Part shown: one piece after another, positions 12,133 through 21,417 of the stretch
How the letters are laid out: the number at the start of each line of letters is the position of its first letter
How positions within the stretch are numbered: the first letter of the stretch is position 1
Assembly: GCA_023548195.1 (NCBI GenBank)
Contig: JAJHZJ010000005.1
Location: 62,001 to 126,000, forward strand
Source of the DNA: Bettongia penicillata ogilbyi
Taxonomy: Eukaryota > Chordata > Mammalia > Diprotodontia > Potoroidae
DNA length: 64,000 nucleotides
Reading direction: 5' to 3'
The notes under the pieces: model-generated
Databases searched by the model: none
Told to the model about the DNA's origin: nothing
The model's input: the letters and a program-made list of their open reading frames with translations, nothing else
Program-made: the position numbers and the translations under genes

Positions 12133-12414
12133 TGTGGGGAGCCATGGCTATCTATTATCAAGATAAAGGTCTGAACTGCAGATGGGAGCAAACATCCTGC
12201 CCTTGTAAAATATTTGAAACATCTTACTACCCCTCCCACTGCTGCTTACTGTAAACACCCTACTCCCTCTTTCACCACTATAATTACTGCTGCCCTACCC
12301 CTCAATAAATGAGATTTGATCAGAAAGCCTGTCTTGTGTCCATTCTTCACGTCTCCTGTCCCCCACCCTCTCCTTTCTTCCAGGGTCCGCGTTCTTGTCC
12401 CGCAGGCCGGGACA
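12133..12414 (+). repeat. 5' LTR (282 bp)
   Basis: It starts 'tgtggggagccatggc' and ends 'ggccgggaca'. It aligns throughout with 14479-14757, with about 11 substitutions and one 3-bp indel. A polyadenylation signal AATAAA lies at 12304-12309, followed after about 100 bp by the LTR end, which gives a short R-U5. No strong TATA box is obvious. Confidence 0.93.
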
Positions 12415-12416
12415 AT

Positions 12417-12435
12417 TGGCGCCCAAACGTGGGGC
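12417..12435 (+). promoter_or_regulatory. Primer binding site, tRNA-Lys type
   Basis: 'tggcgcccaaacgtggggc' begins 2 nt after the LTR CA end. It fits the 3' end of the tRNA-Lys(1,2) class used by type D betaretroviruses, except for one extra A in the CAAACG stretch. It would prime minus-strand DNA synthesis. Confidence 0.85.
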
Positions 12436-12551
12436 CCGAGGGAGCTTCGGGAGAGGGCTGGCAATTGTTAGATCGTACCTTTGTGATTAAGCTGCAGCCG
12501 AAGATTTCTTGACAGTGGTCGCCGCAGGATTGCCTGCCCCAAGGAATTGAG

Positions 12552-12566
12552 ACCTGAGGTAAGTGA
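12552..12566 (+). promoter_or_regulatory. Putative major splice donor in the leader
   Basis: 'ctgag|gtaagtg' is a near-perfect donor, with GT at 12559-12560, between the PBS and the gag ATG. This is where a retroviral donor for env mRNA would sit. Confidence 0.6.
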
Positions 12567-12578
12567 GGCGTCTATACA

Positions 12579-12734
12579 ATGGGTCAGGACATTAGTGTTC
12601 ATGGTCAATTTATTGAGGGTCTTAAAGACTCATTAAGGACGCATGGAGTAAAGGTTAAAAAAAAGGATTTGATTCAGTTTTTTGTTTTTTTTAAAGGATG
12701 TCTGTCCTTGGTTCCCCCAAGAGGGAATAATTGA
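12579..12734 (+). pseudogene. gag start (matrix N-terminus), frameshifted
   Basis: The ATG at 12579 opens with Met-Gly-Gln, a typical N-myristoylation start for a betaretroviral Gag. The frame runs 51 codons and stops at 12732-12734. Recognisable matrix coding continues in another frame from about 12685. An 8-T run (12685-12692) marks the likely slip site. As it stands, only a short matrix peptide would be made from this ATG. Confidence 0.75.
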
Positions 12735-13800
12735 TGAAAGGCGGTGGAGGCAGGTTGGAGATTGTCTCAATGACTATTATCAGACTTTTGGTCCTGAAAA
12801 AATCCCTATTACCACTTTCAATTATTGGAATTGTATTAATGATTTACTGTGCACTCATCGCCATGATAAAGATGTTTCCAAAATTATCAAGGAGGGCTCT
12901 TCCTTTTTGAAGGGGAGTCTTGGGCAGCCCCAGGCCAGCTCAGAACCCTCTCTTGATCACAAACAATGTGAAAAGGTGGAAAGTTGTGGAAAATGTGATG
13001 ATGATTCTGTTTCTATCACCATGCCTTTGGAAGATGACCCTAAGCCTCCTGCTCCCCCTCCTAAATGTGCCACTCTTACTGATTGCCCCATGCCGAGCAA
13101 AAGAATATATCCCCTTCTTACTAATCTCTCCCCTGGGGACGAATCCCTGGACCCCACTAGTGCTGCTGACATGTTCCCTCCTTTACAGTATCACCCCCTA
13201 GCACTGCCCAAGTCCCGAGGCCTCGATCTTGATACTCAAACCTCTAGTATTTTAGAGGCTACCTTCATGGCACTAAATTTATCCAACCCCTGCCTGGCAG
13301 AAGATTGTTGGCTATGTATGACCCTTGGCATGCCTATGCCTCTTGCCATTTTCCCTAACAACAGCAACATATCCCATGAGAATTGTTCTCTTGGGATCCC
13401 TTTCCATGTTCAACCCATCAATTTTCCCCCATCCCCTTGTTTCCAAAGTCTCCCACGCAATGATTCCTTTGATATTGATGTTGGTTTTGTCACCTTTGCT
13501 AATTGTTCCTCCTTAATTAACCATTCTGAGTCCCTCTGTCCCATCCCCAGTCAAGTTTTTGTATGTGGAGGAAATATGGCTTTTCCTGCCCTCCTGACCA
13601 ATTGGACCGGTCTATTTGTGTTAGCCACCATCCTTCCTGATATTGATATAATTCCTGGAGATGAGCCTGTTCCCCTGCCTAGCCTGGACTATATTGCCGG
13701 CAGAAGTAAGCGCGCCGTTGTGCTCATCCCTCTCCTTGCTGGGCTCGGCGTCTCTAGCGCCTTGGCCACCGGCACTGCTTGCAGCACGGCCTTGGGGTAG
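12682..13800 (+). pseudogene. Gag matrix/proline-rich part fused in frame to Env SU and fusion peptide
   Basis: A 372-codon open frame whose first listed codon is TTG, not ATG. Residues 5-80 look like the rest of a betaretroviral matrix domain. Residues 85-175 are acidic to proline-rich (KPPAPPP), as in Gag between matrix and capsid. From about residue 181 it is Env: CWLC motif at 209-212, many Asn-X-Ser/Thr sites, furin-type RSKR at 341-344 (13702-13713) and the start of a hydrophobic fusion peptide. The join near 13219 keeps the frame although several kb of a complete provirus are missing. It ends at a stop (13798-13800) just after the fusion peptide, because the TM coding lies in another frame. 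Confidence 0.82.
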
Positions 13801-14324
13801 CCCTCCACTCCTACACAAAACTCTCTAACAAGCTAATTGATGATGTTCAAGCCCTCTCAGGTACCATCAACGACCTCCAGGACCAGATCAATTCTCTGGC
13901 CGAGGTCGTCCTGCAGAATCGTCGGGGCCTTGATCTTTTAACTACTGAGCAAGGGGGCATCTGCCTAGCCCTGCAAGAAAAGTGCTGCTTTTATGCTAAC
14001 AAATCTGGTCTGGTCCGCAATAAGATTAAAAGCCTTCAGGAAGACCTGATAAAGAGGCGCCAAGAACTTTTTGAAAATCCTTTCTGGAGTGACATGAATG
14101 GGCTTCTGCCCTCCTTGCTCCCCTTGCTAGGCCCCATATTAGGTTTCTTACTCCTCCTGTCTTTTGGCCCCTGGTTGTTTCGAAAGCTCACGACCTTTAT
14201 CAAAGCTCAAATAGATGGCATTCTGGCAAAACCCATTCAGATACATTATCATCGCCTGGAGACCGGCGATCCTGATCTCTATGTGCAGGTACAGTCCCCT
14301 CATGGTGACCTGGGTAGCCAATGA
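13779..14324 (+). pseudogene. env TM subunit, open but out of frame with SU
   Basis: 181 codons, opening at a non-ATG codon inside the fusion-peptide region. In order: heptad-repeat helix (about residues 12-45), an immunosuppressive-type segment (about 45-61), the CX6CC disulfide motif CLALQEKCC (62-70), a second helical region, a membrane span rich in Leu/Pro (about 108-134), and a roughly 47-residue cytoplasmic tail. CX6CC marks gamma/type D env, where SU and TM are disulfide-linked. A single frame change between 13779 and 13800 separates it from SU. The stop (TGA 14322-14324) overlaps the start of the CTE-like element. Confidence 0.88.
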
Positions 14325-14440
14325 CGGGTAAGATCCTTCAAGGATCGGTCAACCTAAGCCAGGGATACAAGCCACCTTTTATCCCCATGATGGGTAAGAC
14401 CTTTCCCCTTAAGGACAACCTAAGACAGGCACAGGTCCAG
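14316..14440 (+). promoter_or_regulatory. Constitutive transport element (CTE)-like RNA element
   Basis: Two half-repeats follow the env stop. The first is 'gacgggtaaga' (14323-14333) with 'caacctaagcc' (14350-14360). The second is 'gatgggtaagac' (14389-14400) with 'caacctaagacagg' (14416-14429). The paired GGGTAAGA and AACCTAAG-CAGG blocks, in duplicate and between env and the PPT, are the signature of the type D retrovirus CTE. In that RNA two related internal loops bind the host export factor NXF1/TAP to carry unspliced RNA out of the nucleus. Local stems such as gatcc/ggatc (14332-14346) are visible. Confidence 0.85.
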
Positions 14441-14461
14441 GGACGGTACCTTGTTTTATAT

Positions 14462-14478
14462 AAGAGAAAAGGGTGACC
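14462..14478 (+). promoter_or_regulatory. Polypurine tract before the 3' LTR
   Basis: 'aagagaaaagggtgacc' lies directly 5' of the 3' LTR. The purine run aagagaaaaggg followed by tgacc matches the position and type of a betaretroviral plus-strand primer. Confidence 0.75.
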
Positions 14479-14757
14479 TGTGGGGAGCCATGGCTATCTA
14501 TTATCAAGATAAAGGTCTGAACTGCCGCTGGGAGCAAACATCCTGCCCATGTAAAATATTTGAAACATCTTACTACCCCTCACACTGCTGCTTACTGTAA
14601 ACACCCTACTCCTTTCACCACTATAATTACTGCTACCCTACCCCTCAATAAACGAGACTTGATCAGAAAGCCTGTCTTGTCTCCATTCTTCACGTCTCCT
14701 GTCCCCCACCCTCTCCTTTCTTCCAGGGTCCGTGTTCTTGTCCCGGAGGCCAGGACA
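14479..14757 (+). repeat. 3' LTR (279 bp)
   Basis: It starts 'tgtggggagccatggc' and ends 'ggccaggaca'. AATAAA is at 14647-14652. It lacks 3 bp in a CCT-rich stretch relative to the 5' LTR. The next 6 bp (atatct) do not repeat the 6 bp before the 5' LTR (gcttcc). Confidence 0.93.
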
Positions 14758-14870
14758 ATATCTACATACCCATGAATGCATGTAGAGGAATATGTATATA
14801 TGTATATGTACATACACATATGTATATACACACATATAAACATATGTCCATATGTATATATGTATGAATA
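14758..14870. repeat. AT/TG-rich low-complexity tract at the provirus right flank
   Basis: Imperfect 'tatgtatatatgtatatg' repeats. They occupy the place where about 60 bp of flanking L1 would be expected, so expansion or deletion here may have erased the target-site duplication. Confidence 0.75.
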
Positions 14871-15430
14871 TATATTACATTATTTATACTTTATTTTCTT
14901 GATAAGATTTACTTTTAATATATGTTGGCTCACATAATCATTAGCAGCTTCTATTTTGTCAATTTTAATTTTCAAGGGAATATTTTCTGCCATTCCTTCT
15001 CATTAAGTTTTAGATCATTTTTTTTTCAAATCTTTTCCTCCAACATATTATAAAAAATATCGGTTTTAGTTCTTTTTAAAAACTCTTAATTCATTTCTTC
15101 CAGGAAGATATTTGAAACTCATTTCCAAGATGTATTGTTCTTTGAGACTGTTCTTATAATATTTTGGAGTCATCTCTTCCAAGTTTGTATTTTGAGTATC
15201 CCTATTACTGTAATGACTATGATGCAATTATTTTTATTTTATTTTATTTTTATTCTTCCAGTCTATTTCCTGGTTACCAATTTATGCCATGTTTGCACTC
15301 TCTACAGTTCTGGGGCAGAATGTCTATTTTGAGCTTTTGTTCTCCAATCTTTATTCTGCTTTCCTGAGAGTATTAAATGTTGTTACTTTCACCCACCTCC
15401 CAACCCCCATTGTTCTTAGCAACTGCTTCA
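14871..15430 (-). mobile_element. Old L1 ORF1 N-terminal/5' UTR fragment, right flank of the provirus
   Basis: 'aatcattagcagcttctatt' then 'ttttaattttcaagggaata' parallels the antisense ORF1 coiled-coil text in other copies ('gtcattagccttcatctgtt', 'ctacttttgaaagaactatt'). It continues the L1 seen at 11940-12132. Highly diverged. Confidence 0.5.
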
Positions 15431-16559
15431 GATTAGAGGTATATGAAAGCTTTCATTGCTTGTAAAATGCTCTAATCAAAGCAAAAATCTGATCCCTGCC
15501 CTCCTGATCTGAAATCTGCAAATAACAGACCTTGTTTCAGGTGCATGCAATAATCTTGTTTATCTCTTCATTTAGTTTAATAACCATTCATTTATAACTT
15601 ACTATGTGGTAAGCACTATTTCCAGTGCTGGACAGAGAAGAAAAAAATACAGACAGTTCCTGGGGGGAAGATAATTCACAAAAGGAAAAAGTGAGGGAAT
15701 TTGCTAATTCCACCAGGAGGTATTAATATGGAGGCATGTTCTTGGGCTGAGTGGAAATCAAGCAGAACTACTGATTAAAAAGGAAAATTACCTGCAAAAT
15801 TCGGAAATTTCTATAAAGTAAGGCATGTGGAGTAGTTTATTATTTCAGCCTCCAATCTTAAGGAGACACAACTGAAGAAGGTGAGAAGTTGTTGATTATC
15901 AAAAATATTAACAATTATCTATAATTTAGTAAATCAGAGATTTCAAGACATCAGTTTACCCTGGGAAAGGTATGATGTTCCATGGATTGTAAATTATGTA
16001 GTGTCCCTGATGGAAAATGTAGTTTCCAGTAAAGTTGTGGTCCCTCTACAATGCAAGAGATTGGGAGGTGTTTATTGTTCCATTTTACAGCTCTCTAATC
16101 AAAAGAAACTGCCAACTGAGGGAACTTTTTGTAACTTCTGGTAGTCTATTGTTGGACATAACCACTAACAAGCAATTGAAAAATTAGGCAACCCTTGTAA
16201 ATCTTCTTCTAATTGATCCCCAGAACAAAAATATTCTGTTTGACATTCAAATCCCCTCAAATTCCAGACCCTTTCTAGCATTCCAAAACTTATTTTACCT
16301 TACTTTCCAACGTGGACTCTTCTGATCAATGACCATGACTTCCTGGCCAGTCCACAAACAAGACTCTCTCTCAGTTCTTCCCATTCTCTCTGACTGTACC
16401 CGCTGCTGGAATTCTTCCTCTCCATTTTAGTAACCTCCCTGGAATCCATTAATCCGAACTAAACTCATGACTTTTTTGGGGAAATTTTTTTTCCTAATTA
16501 CATTATCTCCCCCCTCTTATCTCTTTTATATCACTTCATATCCTTTGCTTTGTGTATAT
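15431..16559. other. Mostly unrecognised, with a possible ancient SINE piece
   Basis: 'cttactatgtggtaagcact' through 'ccagtgctggacagagaag' (about 15595-15645) resembles the start of an ancient mammalian repeat of the '...tactatgtgccaggcactg' type. Nothing else is recognised. Confidence 0.4.
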
Positions 16560-16690
16560 TTGTTTGCATTCTTTTTCACCATTAGATAGTAAACATCTTG
16601 AGGGCAAACTTGTTTTGTCTATGGCCAGTGCTTAGCAGAGTGCCTGGCAAATAGTAGGTGCTTAAACATGTTTATTGATTGATTATTGAT
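16560..16690 (+). mobile_element. L2/MIR3 3'-end relic
   Basis: 'gtaaacatcttgagggcaaa', 'cagtgcttagcagagtgcct' and 'ggcaaatagtaggtgcttaa' are the conserved 3' end of this ancient family, in order. Confidence 0.8.
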
Positions 16691-18714
16691 ATCCTCTTCT
16701 CTCCAATTGTAACTGTGTCATTTAAAAATATGAGTAAGTACATTTTTAAATAATTGTCACATTGAGCTGGGGAAAATTTTTTTTATCATTTAAGAGCAAC
16801 AACAGAAAATTCTAAACACACTTTTTGGTTTGGAGATGCCAAAAGTTTTTGTTTTTGTTTTTGTTTTTTAATGTAGTGAACTTTGGTGTATACCTCGTTC
16901 ATTCTTTCTAGTTTTTATTTGTATTTTCCTCCTATTAAATATGTAATCTCTGATCCTTTCTTAGTATGAATTAACTGGATTAATTCTTCTCTATTGCCTA
17001 AAGTTAACAAGTAATTTTAATCTTACATAATTTTTTACTATTTCGCAAGCTGACTTTTTTTCCCAAGTAAAATATCTTCATTCAAATATCATATCTATTT
17101 TTGAACAGCTATTTAGTGAATAGAAATAATCATAAAAATAAAGGCCTACATGATCTTCTTAACTGATAATTCACTTTAGATGCACGTGGGCATATGTGTA
17201 ACTTGAACTAACCTTGTACAACCTATTCTTGTTTCTAATGGCCAATTTCTTTTCTATCACCTCTAGTCACTCTAGGGTATACCTAGCAAGTGTCAGGACC
17301 ATATGCTACCTTTTCAGAATGTACTGTTCTGTCCATTGTCTTTAAATGTGGAGTTCATTTTCTGATAGGCTTTACTCATTTGTCATTTTTAAAGAAATGA
17401 AGAAACATAGAGGGCATTAGTATCATCAACAACCGAGAGTTCTTTCATACTTTTTACTATGTATAAATATGTTTACATGGTCACCATATTACATAAAAGC
17501 GCCTTTTTATGTCTTCTTTGGAGGAGTTAGTACTCTATTCTTTTATATTGTCACCTTATGTCATTGTATAATTGAAAATAGTTATTTATAAAAGGGTAAT
17601 TTGAATAACTTATTTCAATTGTCCACAGAGATTCATGGTGGACCCAAAAAACAGTTCGGGAGCAACTGTGGAACTTCACTTGTCACCACTCTGCCTCTCA
17701 CATACTTATGTATTCTATAAGCAATAGGGAAGAAAGTACACAATGATGACACTATCACCCAAACTAGAAAAAAGGAGGGAGATCTATTAGAAAGTACAAA
17801 GTGCTAATGAGGTTTCTTCTAACCCCTGGGATTTCTTTTGTGGGTAAAACATGCATAGTTGGTAGTTTACATACAAATGAAAGATTTAGAAAAAGAAATC
17901 GTCTCTAGTCTGGGCATACATTTTCTTTTTGATGTTTGTACACTCTGCTAATGTTAAGTATCCTGAAGCCTTATATGCTATAATAGAAATGGAAGGAAGG
18001 AGAACCACAGAACAATGGAAACTATGAATAGATGCCTGAGATGGGAAACAAATGATTACTTTTTGTGCTGATTCATTAGGAAACATAAATCAAGAAGACA
18101 TGCACAGCAGCAGTACAAAAAAAAAAAGAACGTTCTTATTACAGAAAATAACAGACATCAAGCACTTGAATGCCTCTGTCTGGTGATTTATCTGGGTAAC
18201 TGGCTTTTACAGAAGTGAGGAGAAGTGATAATAGGGTAAGAGGATACTTAAACTGCTTGCTAGGAGGAATGGCCATTTTTTGGATCTCTAAATACCTTAT
18301 TAAGCGTTTTTTGCATGGATCTGCTAGTGTTAGGAATCTTCTGAAACCATGTGGTTATGTTGAGGAAATGCAAAGTACACCTGAGAGATCTCAAAATATG
18401 AAGTTTTTAGAATATCTGGGGAGAGGCAATGACCTACGGAAATGATAACACCCAGTACCCTCATAGAATGAAGAAGATTCAGAAAAAATGTTTACAATAA
18501 GATGGAAAACAATATATTTCACTTACTTTTTAGGTATATTATTTTTAGAGTGATGTGACATGCACAAATAAAGATGGTGGAAGCAAGAATGGTAGGGTAG
18601 AGGATTAAGATAAAGACCTCTAGAAAAATTGGAGGGCAGAGTAATTGGTTCTATGTAATATGATCATAAAACTCTTCACGAATCAAGTAACTCATAAACA
18701 TGGAGTGTCATTCA
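16691..18714. other. No gene or clear repeat recognised
   Basis: AT-rich sequence. A (GTTTTT)n-like run lies at 16848-16868 and a short poly(A) at 18115-18127. No coding signal. Confidence 0.45.
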
Positions 18715-18875
18715 ATGGAAAGATTTTTAACTCCAGAGTAAGACTTTCTGGGTGATCTCAAACAAGTCACTTAACTTTTCTGGGTCTTAGTTTCCTAGTG
18801 TGTAAATTGAGAGTTTTGTTTAGAAGTCTTTTGAGTTCATTTCCATTTTCAAATCTATGATATTATAAAGGAATT
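18715..18875 (+). mobile_element. MIR-type SINE relic, sense
   Basis: 'caaacaagtcacttaacttt', 'ctgggtcttagtttcctag' and 'tgtgtaaattgagagttttg' match the MIR core and 3' part in order. Confidence 0.7.
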
Positions 18876-19167
18876 TAAATGAATAAGAGCTGAGGAAGTA
18901 GTTGTGATACCAGCAAGCAGTAAATAATACACTTTATGAGTTCTAAATAGGGAGATAGCATTTCTAGCTTCTAGGTCAGAGAAAGTATCTTGGAAGATGA
19001 AACAGCTGTTGTAAGACTTAAGGAATAGGGGACTTGGAAGAAACCTATTCTCTAAAGACAAAACAATATAAGAGATTTCAGGAAAGGATGAGTAAATAAA
19101 TTTGCCAGGATTAATATAGGGAAATAGTGAAAATAAAGGTTAAAAACGATTTTAGTTGTATTATACT

Positions 19168-20400
19168 TGGTTGGTTGTTGTCTTTATTCTTGAAGAAGTC
19201 CAAAATCACATCACCATGTTGTAGTCAAGTTTTGGTGTGTTCAGGTGTGGGTGATCATATCACACGAGCTCTGGAATGGGCAAACACAGGTTGGTCATAA
19301 ATAGTCAATGTGAACATTTGGGATGGATTCTCTAAATTTACATTTTCTTTTGAGCTATTTCAATTCTGCTTTGCTCATAGAGCATCCACCTTCTCTGATG
19401 TGGAGCATGGCACGCTGAGTGAACCTGTGTCGTTGTCTCCCATGTCACACAATCAATTCCAAAGGTCGTAAGAGACCTGGAGAGTATCCTTGTATCAATT
19501 CTTCTGACCACCATATGTGAGTTCTCCATAAAATAGCCCTTTTTCAAGTACACATTTTGCATTTAAACAATGTGGACAGCCCATTAGAGTTGCACTCCTG
19601 ATGTAGCATGTGAATGCTTCGAAGTTTAGTTGGAGAAAGGACTCCAAGTATCTGGCAATTTATCCTGCCAGGTGATCTTTAGAATCTTCCTAAGACAATT
19701 AAAATGATAGAGATTCAGTTTCCTCACATAGTTCTTGTATGTTGTCCATATTCCACAGGCATACAACAACGAGGCCAGCACAACAGCTCTGCAGACCTTC
19801 AGTTTGGTAGTCAGTCTAACCCTTTCCTTCAGAGCCCCCAAACAGTGAGCTAGCTGTGGCAAGGCATGTGTCAAACCCATTTCTAATCTGTAAATGCCTG
19901 GAAAGTACACTACCAAGGTAAGTACACTTATCCAAAGCACCCAAAACTTCTACCTTTGCTATCACTGGGAGTTTTACATATGGATGGTGTGGTAATGGCT
20001 AATGGAGCTCCCATGATTTCTTATTTAGTTTTAGGCCCAAACTAGCTCAAGCAGCAAAAAATTGATTCATAATTTCTTGCATCTCAGCTTCATCGATTTA
20101 ATTGTGTGCACAAGTATTTGTAAGCTGAAAATCATGCACCAACACTACATCCACTTTGATCTTGACTTGGAGATTTTTCAAGTTGAATAGTTCACCGTAA
20201 GGGTGGTAGCTGACCTTAAGGCTGTGTTCATCCTCATGAAAAACATTTGAGAGTATTGCTGAAAATGTCATGCCAAAAAGCATGGGAACAAGCGTACTAC
20301 CTTGTTTCACTCCACTGGTGATTGGGAAGGTTCAAGAACATTGTCCTAGAACCTGGACAACCATGAAGTCATAAATTTGATGCACAATTTGGCTCTCAGG
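19168..20400 (-). mobile_element. RTE-clade LINE, 3' half (end of RT to 3' end), antisense
   Basis: On the minus strand, 20098-20310 encodes a 70-codon piece with MKQGSTLVPMLFG (RT G-x-x-Q-G motif block) and VLVHDFQL, a decayed form of the catalytic -ADD- segment. 19626-19940 encodes a 104-codon piece with TKLKVCRAVVLASLLYACG and CLRKILKITWQDKLPDT, the conserved C-terminal block of RTE-type ORFs. The 3' end 'ggttggttgttgtctttatt' mirrors the end of the sense copy at about 62490-62505. Stops and frameshifts make it inactive. It is bounded on the right by the HAL1 insertion at 20415. Confidence 0.8.
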
Positions 20401-21231
20401 ACACAATTATTTTAATTTGTTTATTTAACTTTTCAACATTCATTTCCACAAAATTTTGGGCTCTAAGTTTTCTCGCCATTTCTAGCCTCCCCCCACAATA
20501 AAACGCTGAGCATTCTAATTGCCCCTATCAACAATCTGTCCTATCTTCTAACATCCCTCCCTTCCCTTATCCCTATCTTCTTTTTGTCCTGTAGGGCAAG
20601 ACAACTTTCTATACCCCATTACCTGTATTTCTATTTAATAGTTGCAAGAACAATACTCAACATTTGTTCTTCAAACTCTTAGTTCCAACTTCTCCCCATC
20701 CTTCCCTCCCCACCAATTCCCTTTGGGAAGGCAGGCAATTCAATATAGGCCTTATCTGTGTAGTTTTGCAAATGACTTCCATAATAGTCGGGTTCTGTAT
20801 GACTAACTATAATTCCCTCCATCCTATCCTGTCCCCCATTGCTTCAATTCTCTCTTTTGATCCTGTCCCTCCCCAAGAGTATTGACTTTAAATTGCTCCT
20901 TCCTCCCACTGCCCTCCCTTCTATCATCCCCCTACCCTGCTTTTCTCCTTTTCCCCCACTTTCCTGCATTGTAAGATAGATTTTCATACCAAAATGAGTG
21001 TGTATTTTATTCCTTCTTTAGTCGAATGTGATGAGAGTAAGCTTCATGTTTTTTCTCTCACCTCCCCTCTTTTTCCCTCCACTGAAAAGTCTTTTAATTG
21101 CCTCTTTTATGAGAGAAAATTTGCCCCATTCCATCCTACTTTTCTCCTCCCAAAATATTTCTCTCTCACCGCTTAATTTAATTTTTTAAGATATGATTCT
21201 ATCCTATTCAATTCACCCTGTGCTTTCTGTC

Positions 21232-21233
<2 letters not shown>

Positions 21234-21267
<34 letters not shown>
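21234..21267. repeat. (GT)n microsatellite in HAL1 copy A
   Basis: About 17 GT units at the conserved HAL1 position between ORF1 and the pyrimidine-rich region. Confidence 0.95.
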
Positions 21268-21270
<3 letters not shown>

Positions 21271-21417
21271 CCAACCAACTACCCAGATACTGAAAAAAGT
21301 TTCAAGAGTTAAAAATATTGTCTTTCCATGTAGGAATGTAAACAGTTTAATTTTAGTAAGTTCCTTATGGTTTCTCTTTGCTGTTTACCTTTTCATGCTT
21401 CTCTTGTTTCTTGTGTT

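Larger units (their letters stand above)
12133..14757 (+). mobile_element. Endogenous betaretrovirus-like (type D env) provirus, internally deleted
   Basis: Two direct LTRs of about 280 bp (TG...CA ends) bound a 2.06-kb interior. In order it holds a lysine-tRNA-type primer binding site, leader with splice donor, gag start, gag-env fusion, env TM region, a CTE-like RNA element and a polypurine tract. Most of gag (capsid, nucleocapsid), all of pro-pol and the N-terminal part of env SU are missing. The CX6CC env, lysine-type PBS, gag MA resemblance and CTE together point to the Mason-Pfizer-like (type D) betaretrovirus group. LTR divergence of about 4% by eye suggests an old but not ancient insertion. 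The 6 bp outside the two LTRs do not match (gcttcc and atatct). Confidence 0.9.

Noticed and set aside
12246..12512. Frames within the 5' LTR and leader
   Set aside because: They overlap the LTR, PBS and splice donor. A similar frame occurs in the 3' LTR, as expected for shadows of LTR sequence.
12133..14757. A domesticated, syncytin-like env gene
   Set aside because: SU is truncated, fused to gag, lacks its signal peptide and is out of frame with TM, so a normal Env cannot be made from this locus as it stands.
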